DNA of 64,000 nucleotides, taken from Sulfobacillus thermosulfidooxidans DSM 9293. GTDB taxonomy: Bacteria > Bacillota > Sulfobacillia > Sulfobacillales > Sulfobacillaceae. The translations under genes were made by a program, and so were the position numbers. The stretch lies in contig NZ_FWWY01000001.1 of the NCBI RefSeq assembly GCF_900176145.1, forward strand, positions 2,954,911-3,018,910, in the 5' to 3' direction. The notes below the pieces were generated by a model. It saw only the letters and a list, made by a program, of their open reading frames with translations. It searched no databases and had not been told where the DNA came from. Below, in pieces: positions 8,897 through 17,698 of the stretch (positions within the stretch are counted from its first letter, which is position 1; each line of letters begins with the position of its first letter).

Positions 8897-9622
8897 ATGG
8901 CTGTAATTTCCATGAAGCAACTGCTTGAAGCGGGCGTGCATTTTGGCCACCAAACCCGGCGTTGGAACCCTAAAATGAAACCCTACATTTTTACAGAACG
9001 AAACGGTATTTATATCATCGACTTGCAAAAGACTGTACGGAAAGTTGATGATGCATACAATTTTGTTCGTCAAATTGGCGCTAGCGGTGGACGGATGCTG
9101 TTCATTGGGACGAAAAAACAAGCGCAAGAAGCCGTAGCAGAAGAAGCTCAACGTTCCGGTGATTTTTATGTGAATCAGCGTTGGTTAGGCGGTATGCTCA
9201 CGAATTTTGATACGATTAAAAAGCGCGTCAAGCGTCTCGCTGAGCTGAAAGAGCAAGAGGCTAGCGGACAATGGGAACGCCTACCGAAAAAAGAAGTTAG
9301 CATTCTGATGCGGCAAAAAGAAAAGTTAGAAAAGTATTTGGGTGGCATTGAAGGAATGACCCAACTTCCCGCTGCGGTATTTGTGGTCGATCCCCGCAAA
9401 GAGCACATTGCTGTCACTGAAGCCAGAAAACTTGGGATCCCTATTGTGGGTATTGTGGACACCAATTGTGACCCTGATGAAATTGACTACATTATTCCCG
9501 GCAATGACGATGCGATTCGAGCTGTAAGGCTGTTAACGAGCAAGATTGCTGATGCTTTAATCGAAGGGCGACAAGGTGGCGTAACCGAAGAACAGCAAGA
9601 AGAGGTTGTTGAGGCCCAATAA
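8897..9622 (+). CDS. rpsB: 30S ribosomal protein S2
   Basis: Small-subunit protein S2, which helps bind S1 and stabilises the 30S head-body junction. The N-terminal signature ([19 protein letters not shown]) and the later block [20 protein letters not shown] are clear. Length 241 aa is normal, with an acidic C-terminal tail. ATG 8897 follows AGGAGG by 9 bases. First gene of rpsB-tsf-pyrH-frr, the usual bacterial order; a near-consensus promoter lies 100 bases upstream. Confidence 0.98.
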   Translation: MAVISMKQLLEAGVHFGHQTRRWNPKMKPYIFTERNGIYIIDLQKTVRKVDDAYNFVRQIGASGGRMLFIGTKKQAQEAVAEEAQRSGDFYVNQRWLGGMLTNFDTIKKRVKRLAELKEQEASGQWERLPKKEVSILMRQKEKLEKYLGGIEGMTQLPAAVFVVDPRKEHIAVTEARKLGIPIVGIVDTNCDPDEIDYIIPGNDDAIRAVRLLTSKIADALIEGRQGGVTEEQQEEVVEAQ

Positions 9623-9646
9623 CTCGGTACAATTCCACTGTTATAC

Positions 9647-9670
9647 GAGGGCGACCGTGAGGTCGCTCTC
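9647..9670 (+). terminator. Hairpin between rpsB and tsf
   Basis: GAGGGCGACC-GTGA-GGTCGCTCTC: near-perfect 10-bp stem closed by a GNRA tetraloop, no U-run after it. More likely an mRNA stabiliser, processing site or partial attenuator than a full terminator. Confidence 0.55.
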
Positions 9671-9689
9671 ATTACGAGGAGGATTTTTT

Positions 9690-10301
9690 GTGATATCCGC
9701 TAATGACGTGAAGAAGCTTCGTGAAATGACGGGTGCTGGCATGATGGAATGCAAAAAGGCACTCGAGCAAGCAAATGGGGATTTTGAACGGGCGATAGAC
9801 ATTTTGCGTGAACGGGGATTAGCCCAAGCCGCCAAGAAGGCCGGTCGGGAAGCCAATGAAGGCTTAATCGAAAGCTATATTCATTTGCAAGGCCGGATTG
9901 GCGTCTTGCTAGAGATCAATTGTGAAACGGACTTTGTTGCTAACACGGCGGATTTCCATACATTGGCCCATGATATTGCCATGCATATTGCGGCAGCCAA
10001 TCCACGTTATGTGAGCCGGGAACAAGTACCTGCGGAAGAAATTGAGCATGAACGGCAAGTGCTCAGTGCTCAAGCTCAAAATGAGGGGAAACCACCTGCT
10101 ATTGTGGAAAAAATGGTAGCGGGACGCATCGAGAAATACTATAAGGAAGTATGCCTGCTGGACCAACCGTTTATTAAAAATCCGGACATCACGGTCGATC
10201 AATTATTAAAGGAGCATATCGCCCGCCTTGGCGAGCAGATTGTTGTGAGACGTTTTGCCCGGTTTGAACGGGGAGAAGAATTGCCTGTCACACTGGCTTA
10301 A
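9690..10301 (+). CDS. tsf: Elongation factor Ts (short form)
   Basis: Guanine-nucleotide exchange factor for EF-Tu. N-terminal UBA-like domain ([20 protein letters not shown]) is followed by the core with ETDFVA. Only 203 aa, against about 290 in B. subtilis and E. coli; short forms near 200 aa are known from Thermus. Start GTG 9690 is preferred over the open frame to 9606 because GAGGAGG stands 6-7 bases upstream and the protein then begins [17 protein letters not shown]. It sits 67 bases after rpsB across a strong hairpin. Confidence 0.96.
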   Translation: MISANDVKKLREMTGAGMMECKKALEQANGDFERAIDILRERGLAQAAKKAGREANEGLIESYIHLQGRIGVLLEINCETDFVANTADFHTLAHDIAMHIAAANPRYVSREQVPAEEIEHERQVLSAQAQNEGKPPAIVEKMVAGRIEKYYKEVCLLDQPFIKNPDITVDQLLKEHIARLGEQIVVRRFARFERGEELPVTLA

Positions 10302-10308
10302 CCAAAAC

Positions 10309-10329
10309 GAAGGGCACATTGTGCCCTTC
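10309..10329 (+). terminator. Hairpin between tsf and pyrH
   Basis: GAAGGGCAC-ATT-GTGCCCTTC, 9-bp perfect stem with a 3-base loop, no U-run. A second intercistronic hairpin in the same operon, so read-through adjustment or mRNA stabilisation is likely. Confidence 0.5.
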
Positions 10330-10354
10330 AAGTACGCTCAAGGGAGGAGCAATA

Positions 10355-11086
10355 ATGTCCGAACAGCCAAAATATCGCCGCATCGTCCTCAAACTGTCCG
10401 GGGAAGCACTTGCAGGATCTGCCGGATACGGGATTGACCCCACGGTCGTGGATAGTATTGCCCGCCAAATCAAGGACGTGTTAAGTTTAGGTGTACAGAC
10501 CGCGGTTGTTGTCGGTGGCGGCAATATCTGGCGGGGACAATCGGGTTCTTCAAAGGGTATGGACCGGGCCACAGCAGATTATATGGGAATGTTGGCAACG
10601 GTTATCAATGCCCTGGCCTTGATGGATGCTTTAGAAAAACACGGCGTTCCTGTGCGAGTGCAAACAGCCATTGAGATGAAAGAGGTCGCGGAACCCTACA
10701 TTCGCCGTCGCGCCATTAACCATTTAGAAAAAAATCGGGTTGTGATTTTTGCTGCGGGTAATGGGAATCCGTATTTCTCTACCGATACAACAGCAGCATT
10801 ACGGGCTGCAGAAATTGAAGCCGATGTCATGTTAAAAGCCACGAAAGAAGCGGGAGTTTATGATGCCGATCCGCGTACCAATCCCGAAGCGAAAAAATTG
10901 GACGAAATCGGCTATCTTGATGTGCTAAAAGAAAACCTCCGGGTGATGGATGCCACGGCGACATCGCTGTGCATGGACAATAATATCCCCATCGTCGTTT
11001 TCAACATGAATCAATATGGCAACATCCGGAAGGTCGTGTTAGGTGAACCGATTGGTACGTTTGTAAGGAGCGATCATCATGCTTAA
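10355..11086 (+). CDS. pyrH: UMP kinase
   Basis: Converts UMP to UDP in pyrimidine nucleotide synthesis; bacterial amino-acid-kinase fold, hexameric. Motifs: KLSGEAL near the N-terminus, [30 protein letters not shown] and [11 protein letters not shown]. 243 aa, normal. ATG 10355 follows AGGGAGGAG; the frame open from 10319 runs through the preceding hairpin and is not the start. Its end overlaps frr by 8 bases. Confidence 0.97.
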   Translation: MSEQPKYRRIVLKLSGEALAGSAGYGIDPTVVDSIARQIKDVLSLGVQTAVVVGGGNIWRGQSGSSKGMDRATADYMGMLATVINALALMDALEKHGVPVRVQTAIEMKEVAEPYIRRRAINHLEKNRVVIFAAGNGNPYFSTDTTAALRAAEIEADVMLKATKEAGVYDADPRTNPEAKKLDEIGYLDVLKENLRVMDATATSLCMDNNIPIVVFNMNQYGNIRKVVLGEPIGTFVRSDHHA

Positions 11087-11636
11087 GGATATTTTAAGTG
11101 ACGCCGAGAATAAAATGAAAAAGGCTGTCGAGGTTTTTGAGCGAGATTTGAATTCCATGCGAGCCGGGCGGGCACATCCGGGTCTTTTAGAAAAGGTTCC
11201 GGTTGATTATTATGGAGCCATTACGCCATTACAACATCTCGCAGGAATTTCTGTTCCCGAATCCCGCACCCTGATTGTGCAGCCGTTTGACCGGAATGCC
11301 ATTCCGGCGATTGAAAAAGCCATTATGAAAGCCGATTTAGGGGTATCGGTCCGTGTTGATGGATCTGTACTCCGGGTCAGTGTTCCGATGTTAACAGAGG
11401 AGCGTCGAAAAGATTTAGTGAAGCAACTGCGTAAGCGGCTCGAGGAAGAAAAAGTGGCCATTCGCAATATTCGTCGGGAAGCTTTGGACGCCCTGAAGAC
11501 TGAACAAAAAGAGCACATTATTACTGAGGATGATGAACGGCGGGGGCAAAATGATGTGCAGAAACTTACCGACCGGTACATTAAAGAGCTGGAAGGCGTT
11601 GCAGAAGGACGCGAACGGGAAATTTTGACGCCCTGA
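11079..11636 (+). CDS. frr: Ribosome recycling factor
   Basis: Works with EF-G to split post-termination ribosomes. Three-helix bundle protein of 185 aa; conserved segments include the N-terminal [27 protein letters not shown] and [29 protein letters not shown] 11079 lies within the end of pyrH, with AAGGAG upstream, so the two are translationally coupled. Confidence 0.97.
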   Translation: MLKDILSDAENKMKKAVEVFERDLNSMRAGRAHPGLLEKVPVDYYGAITPLQHLAGISVPESRTLIVQPFDRNAIPAIEKAIMKADLGVSVRVDGSVLRVSVPMLTEERRKDLVKQLRKRLEEEKVAIRNIRREALDALKTEQKEHIITEDDERRGQNDVQKLTDRYIKELEGVAEGREREILTP

Positions 11637-11673
11637 GTTCTCACCATACCATGTCGCGCTTTTGGGAGGCCTG

Positions 11674-12432
11674 ATGGACACAGATGCTCGACAACACCTT
11701 ATGTTGGATTCACAAAATCCAGCTCAGTACGGCAAGTTGCCCCGTCACATTGCCATTATCATGGACGGAAATGGCCGTTGGGCTCAACAGCGAGGTCTAA
11801 ATCGTGCCGAGGGACATCGTGCCGGTGTGAAGGCGTTGAAGCCCATTGTCAAAGAGTGTGCTGCAATGGGCATCGAAGTCTTGACAGTCTATGCTTTTTC
11901 TACGGAGAATTGGTCAAGGCCTCAAGTCGAAGTGGAGGCTTTATGGGATTTATTAGTGGAATATTTGCGGTCTGAAACGGCCGAGCTGAAGGCTGAAGGG
12001 GTTCGTATCCAGACGATTGGAAATGTTGGGGCCTTGCCAATACGAGCTCAGAAAGCCATTGATGCAGCGATGCGTGAAACCGCCAGTGAAACGCGAATGG
12101 TATTGAATTTAGCATTAAACTATGGTGGCCGGGATGAATTGGTGCGCGCGGTCAATCGTTGGCTTGATGAGCATCGTCCCTTATCTCCGGATAGCTATAT
12201 GACAGCCAATGCGATAGCCGCTCACTTAGATACGGCGGGTTTACCTGATCCAGACCTATTGATTCGTTCGAGCGGAGAACTTCGCATTTCCAACTTTCTT
12301 TTATGGCAACTTGCTTATGCGGAGATCTACGTTACTGAGACCTTGTGGCCAGATTTCAACCCGATGGAGCTCCATAAGGCGATTCGTGCCTACCAAAAAC
12401 GCGACCGGCGTTTTGGCGGCCTTCGGGAATAA
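11674..12432 (+). CDS. uppS: Isoprenyl transferase (undecaprenyl diphosphate synthase)
   Basis: Cis-prenyltransferase that makes undecaprenyl diphosphate, the lipid carrier for peptidoglycan. Signature IIMDGNGRWAQQRGL with the catalytic Asp, VYAFSTENWSRP, and C-terminal IRSSGELRISNFLLWQ, YTE-like YVTETLWPDF. About 252 aa. ATG 11674 has GGGAGG 4 bases upstream; TTG 11662 is possible but would start inside the approach to that site. It leads into cdsA 12 bases later, the standard uppS-cdsA pair. uppP, which regenerates the carrier, lies further along the window. Confidence 0.95.
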   Translation: MDTDARQHLMLDSQNPAQYGKLPRHIAIIMDGNGRWAQQRGLNRAEGHRAGVKALKPIVKECAAMGIEVLTVYAFSTENWSRPQVEVEALWDLLVEYLRSETAELKAEGVRIQTIGNVGALPIRAQKAIDAAMRETASETRMVLNLALNYGGRDELVRAVNRWLDEHRPLSPDSYMTANAIAAHLDTAGLPDPDLLIRSSGELRISNFLLWQLAYAEIYVTETLWPDFNPMELHKAIRAYQKRDRRFGGLRE

Positions 12433-12444
12433 GGAGTAACGGGT

Positions 12445-13227
12445 GTGCTGGGACTTCGAATACTAACCGCGACATTTGGAATTCCCGTCATCATTCTCTT
12501 GGTGTATCTGGGAGGGTGGTTTTTGGTGGCGGGTGTCGCCATTTTAGCGGCGATTGGTGTTGTAGAAATTCACCGGATGTTTCATTCCCGCGGCATTGTA
12601 TTTTATCCCTGGCTGGCTATTTTATGGATTTGGTCTCTGCTCACGGCAGTGGGATTAGGTAAACCTTTGATGTCGGTATTGGTTTTAGGGGTGGCTATTG
12701 TTGCCATTGTGGCCTTATTAAGTTCGCCACAAGAAAGTCTGCAAGGTGCTGTTACCACGACGTGGGTAGCCCTGTATGTGGGGCTGTTTTTTGCGTTCCT
12801 TCCCCTTATTCGCGAAATGGTTCATGGACAATTTTTAGCCTATACCTTTTTTGCTGTGATTTGGACGACGGACACGATGGCCTTCTTTGTAGGCCGCCGA
12901 TTTGGCAAACATAAATTAATGCCCCGTGTCAGTCCAGGAAAGACGTGGGAAGGAACAGTCGGAGGCACCATAGGCGGTACAGTGGTGGCCATTGGCGCCT
13001 TTTATTTAATGCATGCCCACATGGTGGACGGATTGATTTTTGGTCTGGTGATCAGTGTCATGGGACAAATCGGCGATTTGTTGGAATCTGCCATCAAAAG
13101 GTACAGTGGGGTAAAAGATTCGGGAGGGTTGCTACCGGGGCATGGAGGGGTACTTGACCGTTTTGATTCATCTTTGCTGACCTTACCCATTGCCTATTAT
13201 TTGTTGCGAGGCTTGGGCATACATTAG
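12445..13227 (+). CDS. cdsA: Phosphatidate cytidylyltransferase
   Basis: Integral membrane enzyme making CDP-diacylglycerol from CTP and phosphatidic acid for phospholipid synthesis. 260 aa with about seven to eight hydrophobic segments. The CDS family signature is present near the C-terminus: SAIKRYSGVKDSGGLLPGHG followed by GVLDRFDS. GTG 12445 follows AAGGAG by 8 bases. Sits between uppS and a permease gene. Confidence 0.96.
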   Translation: MLGLRILTATFGIPVIILLVYLGGWFLVAGVAILAAIGVVEIHRMFHSRGIVFYPWLAILWIWSLLTAVGLGKPLMSVLVLGVAIVAIVALLSSPQESLQGAVTTTWVALYVGLFFAFLPLIREMVHGQFLAYTFFAVIWTTDTMAFFVGRRFGKHKLMPRVSPGKTWEGTVGGTIGGTVVAIGAFYLMHAHMVDGLIFGLVISVMGQIGDLLESAIKRYSGVKDSGGLLPGHGGVLDRFDSSLLTLPIAYYLLRGLGIH

Positions 13228-13245
13228 CTGCATGGAGGCAGGCTA

Positions 13246-14280
13246 ATGCGCAACTATATCAAACGAGTGATTATCTGGATCGTCATGTGTGGCATAGTGT
13301 ATGCGTTTTGGCGATGGTATAGTGGCCTTCTTATGCCATTTGTCCTCGCAGTGTTGTTGGCAGTGTGGTTAGATCCCATTGTGGGTAAACTGGAGCATTG
13401 GGGCCTTTCGCGAAGTTTGGCGGCACTTTTGGCCGTTATCTCTTCGATTTTGGGCTTGTTTGTGATCCTTACTGTGCTAGCGACCGTATTGGTGACTGAA
13501 TTGAAGCAACTTCTGAGAACGTTACCTGCGGTTGTCACCACAATAGAGCAGAGTTTATATGGTCTCGTCGACAAATTGGGGCAGGTCCAACAGCCCTTTG
13601 GTCCAGGTCCTGAGGGTTGGCAAATGCAGATGCAAACCGTATCGCGTTTAGTAGAATCGATTCTTCGCATGGTAGCAAATTTTCTCGTCCATTTGCCGGA
13701 TACCATGTTAATGTTAATGGTAGCCGTAATGGCAGCCTTTTTTATTATGCGCGATAAGGAGCGGGTGGCCCGGCATGTTGTGGCATGGTTTCCACCGCCT
13801 TGGCGTCCTTATGTGGCATCTATGCGCACGGATATCACATCGGGGACTTTAGGGTTTCTCAAGGCACAACTCATGTTGGTGAGTTTGACGGCTTTAGGCA
13901 CAATGACGGGTTTGTTGTTACTGGGGCTGCATTATGCCGTGCTGATTGGCATAGTGGCTGGCGTTCTCGATTTTATTCCTTATATGGGACCAACAACGAT
14001 TTTGATTCCTTGGGCCCTGGTTCAACTGGTTACGGGCCATCCGGTCACTGTGGCAAAGATCGTTATCGTGATGTTAGCGGTGGCATTGGTTAGGCAAATT
14101 GCTGAGCCTCGGCTCGTGGGCCAGAATATGGGCCTTCATCCGCTTGTAGCCATACTCGCGTTGTACTTGGGGGTTCAATTCTTCGGGGCGTCGGGCTTTT
14201 TAGTCGGACCGATCTCGGCAGTCATCATCAAGGTGATGGCGCAAGTCTTTGATCCTCCCGCTCTTGATAGCAAAAGCTAA
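13246..14280 (+). CDS. AI-2E family transporter (PerM/YtvI-like)
   Basis: Polytopic membrane protein, 344 aa, about eight hydrophobic segments with the soluble stretch between the third and fourth, and the family's C-terminal pattern GVLDFIPYMGPTTILIPWALVQL then QIAEPRLVGQNMGLHPL. The family includes autoinducer-2 exporters and sodium-proton antiporters, so the substrate is not predictable. ATG 13246 has GGAGG 7 bases upstream. In other genomes cdsA is normally followed directly by dxr; this gene is inserted between them. Confidence 0.85.
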   Translation: MRNYIKRVIIWIVMCGIVYAFWRWYSGLLMPFVLAVLLAVWLDPIVGKLEHWGLSRSLAALLAVISSILGLFVILTVLATVLVTELKQLLRTLPAVVTTIEQSLYGLVDKLGQVQQPFGPGPEGWQMQMQTVSRLVESILRMVANFLVHLPDTMLMLMVAVMAAFFIMRDKERVARHVVAWFPPPWRPYVASMRTDITSGTLGFLKAQLMLVSLTALGTMTGLLLLGLHYAVLIGIVAGVLDFIPYMGPTTILIPWALVQLVTGHPVTVAKIVIVMLAVALVRQIAEPRLVGQNMGLHPLVAILALYLGVQFFGASGFLVGPISAVIIKVMAQVFDPPALDSKS

Positions 14281-14294
14281 CAAGAAGGAGAAAA

Positions 14295-14321
14295 ATGCCA
14301 GAGAAGATGAGGCGATTATGA
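14295..14321 (+). CDS. Eight-codon leader cistron coupled to dxr
   Basis: ATG 14295 preceded by AAGAAGGAG at ideal spacing begins MPEKMRRL, with TGA overlapping the dxr ATG as ATGA. The best ribosome binding site in this spacer serves this tiny frame, not dxr. It may simply load ribosomes for coupled dxr translation, or act as a regulatory leader. Too short for protein evidence. Confidence 0.4.
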   Translation: MPEKMRRL

Positions 14322-15472
14322 CACAAATCATTGTTTTGGGGGCAACCGGTTCTGTCGGAGAAACAGCTTTTCGGGTTCTCCAGCACGATGCCGACCGCAT
14401 TCGCGTCGATGGCCTAGTGGCGCACAGCAATTTTGAGCGCTTGTGGGAAATGGGTACAACCCTTCATGCAAACTGGGTGGGTCTAACAGATACAGAGGCC
14501 GCCATGAAACTCCGGGCCCAACATGGATCCCGAGGGCCGCGTATCATAGCAGGATTCGATGCAATTTTGGAAGAAATCGCATCCTCCCCAGCAGAAAAAG
14601 TGATTGGGGCCATGACAGGATTTGCCGGACTTTTGCCGACGTTAACAGCCATTCGCTACGGCAAGGACATTTTATTGGCCAACAAAGAAACGATGGTGGC
14701 TGCCGGGGATTTGGTCCGGCAAGCGGCGAAGACGAGCGGTAGTCACATTATTCCGGTCGATAGTGAACACTCTGCGATTTTTCAATGTCTCGCTCTGGAT
14801 CAGCCCTTACGTCGTATCGTACTCACATGCTCAGGCGGTCCTTTTCGGGGACGAACCCGAAAAGACTTGGTTAATGTCCGCGTCGAAGATGCGCTCAAAC
14901 ATCCGAATTGGGCCATGGGGGCAAAAATAACGGTCGATTCCGCTACACTGATGAATAAAGGGTTAGAGATTATTGAAGCCCATCATTTATTTGATGTGAC
15001 GTATGATCAAATTGATGTGGTTATTCATCCTCAAAGTGTTGTGCATTCGCTCGTGGAGTTTGTGGATGGGGCAACGATGGCCCAGTTGGGATGGCCGGAC
15101 ATGGCGGTTCCTGTGCAGGTGGCGCTCAGCTGGCCAGAGCGCTGGCCCCTTCCTCAAGAACCGTTAGATTTGACCCGTCAGCCCTTAACATTTGAGCCGC
15201 CGGATACCGAGACTTTTGAATCCTTGCGGATAGCCCGTGAAGCGGGAAGAATCGGGGGGTTAGTACCCACCGTGCTCAATGCCGCTAATGAAGTAGCGGT
15301 GTCACTCTTTTTATCGCGGGAAATCGGCTTTTTATCGATTATCGACATCATTAAAGATGTTTTGCAGGATTTCCGGGACAACCGACCGGTGGTAACGCTA
15401 GAGGATATCCTGGATGCCGACCAATGGGCCCGGCAAGATGCTGTGCGGGTCGCTCGACGCTATCAGCAATAA
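14318..15472 (+). CDS. dxr: 1-deoxy-D-xylulose 5-phosphate reductoisomerase
   Basis: Second step of the MEP isoprenoid pathway: NADPH-dependent rearrangement of DXP to MEP. N-terminal nucleotide-binding motif LGATGSVGETAF, metal and substrate residues in PVDSEHSAIFQCL, and KITVDSATLMNKGLEIIEAH. 384 aa, normal. ATG 14318 gives the canonical N-terminus; a frame open from 14249 overlaps the permease and is not used. Paired with ispG downstream, the same pathway, and uppS, which uses its products. Confidence 0.96.
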   Translation: MTQIIVLGATGSVGETAFRVLQHDADRIRVDGLVAHSNFERLWEMGTTLHANWVGLTDTEAAMKLRAQHGSRGPRIIAGFDAILEEIASSPAEKVIGAMTGFAGLLPTLTAIRYGKDILLANKETMVAAGDLVRQAAKTSGSHIIPVDSEHSAIFQCLALDQPLRRIVLTCSGGPFRGRTRKDLVNVRVEDALKHPNWAMGAKITVDSATLMNKGLEIIEAHHLFDVTYDQIDVVIHPQSVVHSLVEFVDGATMAQLGWPDMAVPVQVALSWPERWPLPQEPLDLTRQPLTFEPPDTETFESLRIAREAGRIGGLVPTVLNAANEVAVSLFLSREIGFLSIIDIIKDVLQDFRDNRPVVTLEDILDADQWARQDAVRVARRYQQ

Positions 15473-15502
15473 GCACTGTACCACCCTAAGGGAGGGAAGC
15501 CG

Positions 15503-16525
15503 ATGACGACAGTGATCGCCATAATTCTAGTCTTTGGTGTGCTGGTTGCCGTCCATGAGTTGGGACACTTTTTGGTGGCCAAAGCGTTTGGTATGCGGGT
15601 TAATGAGTACTCTTTAGGCTTTGGCCCATCACTGTATAAGCACAAGTGGGGAGAAACTCAATATGCCTTGCGCATCATCCCTTTAGGAGGATATGTGCGT
15701 CTTGCCGGCATGGAAGGGGATAAGACAGGCGATCCTCGTGAATTTCCGAATCGTCCTTTATGGCAGAGATTTTTAGTGGTCTTGGCTGGCCCTTTTATGA
15801 ATCTGATTTTGGCGGCGGTGTTGTATGCGGTCAGTTTTGGACCGGTGGGTATTCCCACCGCGACTACCACGGTCCAGCAGGCCTTGCCGCATTATCCGGC
15901 TTATGAGGCCGGCATCCGGCCCGGCGATAAAATTGTCAACATTGATGGTACCCCAGTGACCAATTGGGAAGAACTCGCTTCGGCGATTGTGGCTCATCAT
16001 AATCAAGTCATGGACGTAACCGTTGTCCGCCATGGTCATCGTCAAACCTTTGCCATGAAGACGCGCTATGATAAAACGCTGCATCAGTATGTTATCGGTA
16101 TAAAGCCGCAAGTCATTACGATTCATCTTAATCCCTTTAAAGCATTAGTCGCTGGCGTGACGCAAACCATTCAGCTAACTGGAGCCTGGTTCTTTGCTTT
16201 GTTCCGTTTATTAGGGGGTCACGGGCCGTTCGATTTAACAGGACCCGTGGGGATAGCTGAACTGGTGAGTCAAGCAGCACAATCGGGATTGGTGCAACTC
16301 TTGCTGCTATCTGCTGCCCTGTCGGCGAACTTGGGCCTGTTTAATATCTTGCCAATTCCCGTCCTCGATGGGAGCCGCCTCTTTTTAATGGTTGTCGAGG
16401 GAATCCGGCACAAAGCGATGGATCCCGACCGAGAGAATATGATTCATTTCGTGGGATTTGTGCTTCTTATGGCGTTGGTCCTGGTCGTGACCTTTCATGA
16501 TATCGAACATTTATTCCATGCTTGA
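15503..16525 (+). CDS. rseP: Site-2 zinc metalloprotease RseP/RasP
   Basis: Intramembrane protease that cleaves anti-sigma factors and signal-peptide remnants. First membrane helix holds HELGH (His 18, Glu 19, His 22); a PDZ domain (about residues 120-190, with GIRPGDKIVNIDGTPV) is followed by the second catalytic motif IPVLDGSRL and further helices. 340 aa, one PDZ domain as usual in Bacillota. ATG 15503 has AAGGGAGGG 7 bases upstream. Order dxr-rseP-ispG-proS is common in Clostridia. Confidence 0.95.
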   Translation: MTTVIAIILVFGVLVAVHELGHFLVAKAFGMRVNEYSLGFGPSLYKHKWGETQYALRIIPLGGYVRLAGMEGDKTGDPREFPNRPLWQRFLVVLAGPFMNLILAAVLYAVSFGPVGIPTATTTVQQALPHYPAYEAGIRPGDKIVNIDGTPVTNWEELASAIVAHHNQVMDVTVVRHGHRQTFAMKTRYDKTLHQYVIGIKPQVITIHLNPFKALVAGVTQTIQLTGAWFFALFRLLGGHGPFDLTGPVGIAELVSQAAQSGLVQLLLLSAALSANLGLFNILPIPVLDGSRLFLMVVEGIRHKAMDPDRENMIHFVGFVLLMALVLVVTFHDIEHLFHA

Positions 16526-16570
16526 ACGCATCGGGTCGTGTTAAGATAAAATAAGAGGAATTGGAACGAT

Positions 16571-16609
16571 AAAGGAGGTGTGCCCGAATTTCGATTTCGG
16601 GCCCATATG
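16571..16609 (+). promoter_or_regulatory. SD-hairpin-AUG translation start of ispG
   Basis: AAAGGAGG (16571-16578) is 28 bases from the likely ATG (16607). Between them GCCCGAA (16582-16588) and TTCGGGC (16596-16602) make a 7-bp stem with a 7-base loop. Folding leaves 3 + 4 unpaired bases, an effective spacing of 7. The alternative GTG 16580 lies only 1 base after the Shine-Dalgarno and inside the stem. Confidence 0.5.
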
Positions 16610-17698
16610 AGCAAAGCTGTTCGAGTACGTGATGTCATCATAGGGGGCGGGGCCCCTGTTGTGGTGCAAGGTATGACCAAAACCGACACGAGAAATGTCA
16701 AAGCGACACTGGATGAAATTTATCGGTACGTGGATGTAGGATGTGAAATTGTTCGGGTCGCGGTGCCGGATCATGAGGCAGCTGAAGCCGTCAAGGAGAT
16801 TGTGGCTCACTCACCGATTCCCGTTGTGGCGGATATTCATTTTGATTATCGACTGGCGCTTGAAGTCATCAAAGCAGGGGTCGATAAATTACGTTTGAAC
16901 CCGGGCAACATTGGTGGGCGTGATCGCGTCGAACAAGTCGTCCGGGCGGCAAAGGAACGCATGATTCCCATTCGCATTGGTGTGAATTCCGGTTCAATCG
17001 AAAAGAACCTGCTGCATGATTACGGTCGGACCGCCGAGACGTTGGTGAAATCTGCGGAGAGCCATATCCAAATCTTAAATGATTTGGATTATGACAATAT
17101 TGTGGTATCACTAAAGGCATCTGACGTGCCGACTATGGTAGCGGCCTATCGTTTGATGGCGAAAACCTATGACTACCCTCTTCATTTAGGCGTAACCGAA
17201 GCGGGTACGCTCTTTCAAGGCACCATCAAGTCGGCGATTGGCATTGGAACCTTATTAGCCGAAGGTATTGGAGACACCATCCGGGTTTCCTTGACTGCAC
17301 CCGGCGAAGAAGAAATTCGCGTTGCCTGGGAAATTCTCAAAAGCTTGAAATTGCGGGATCGTGGGGCAAATATTGTCGCTTGCCCGACCTGTGGGCGCTT
17401 ACAATTTGATATGTGGCCCGTGACCAATGAGCTCGAAAGACGGCTAGCGACCATTGCTGAACCCATTACGGTGGCGGTCATGGGCTGCGCAGTGAACGGA
17501 CCCGGTGAAGCCCGTGAAGCCGATGTCGGTCTTGCGGGGGGAAAGAATATGGGGTTGATTTTCCGTCACGGGGAAATCGTGCGCCGTGTCGATCAAAAGG
17601 ATATGGTAGAAGAATTGTGGAAAGAAATTTTGGATGCAGCTGAGGAGGTTCGTGCGGGTGGACAAAGTTCTCAAGGAAATCACCCCCAAGTCAAGTGA
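16607..17698 (+). CDS. ispG: 4-hydroxy-3-methylbut-2-enyl-diphosphate synthase
   Basis: [4Fe-4S] enzyme converting MEcPP to HMBPP, the penultimate MEP pathway step. TIM-barrel part with PVVADIHFDYRLAL and KLRLNPGNIG; C-terminal cluster domain with cysteines in VACPTCGRLQFD and VMGCAVNGPGEA. About 363 aa, normal. ATG 16607 gives MSKAVRVRDV, the usual N-terminus just before IGGGAPVVVQGMT; GTG 16580 would add nine residues but sits too close to its Shine-Dalgarno. Its end overlaps proS by 41 bases. Confidence 0.94.
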   Translation: MSKAVRVRDVIIGGGAPVVVQGMTKTDTRNVKATLDEIYRYVDVGCEIVRVAVPDHEAAEAVKEIVAHSPIPVVADIHFDYRLALEVIKAGVDKLRLNPGNIGGRDRVEQVVRAAKERMIPIRIGVNSGSIEKNLLHDYGRTAETLVKSAESHIQILNDLDYDNIVVSLKASDVPTMVAAYRLMAKTYDYPLHLGVTEAGTLFQGTIKSAIGIGTLLAEGIGDTIRVSLTAPGEEEIRVAWEILKSLKLRDRGANIVACPTCGRLQFDMWPVTNELERRLATIAEPITVAVMGCAVNGPGEAREADVGLAGGKNMGLIFRHGEIVRRVDQKDMVEELWKEILDAAEEVRAGGQSSQGNHPQVK

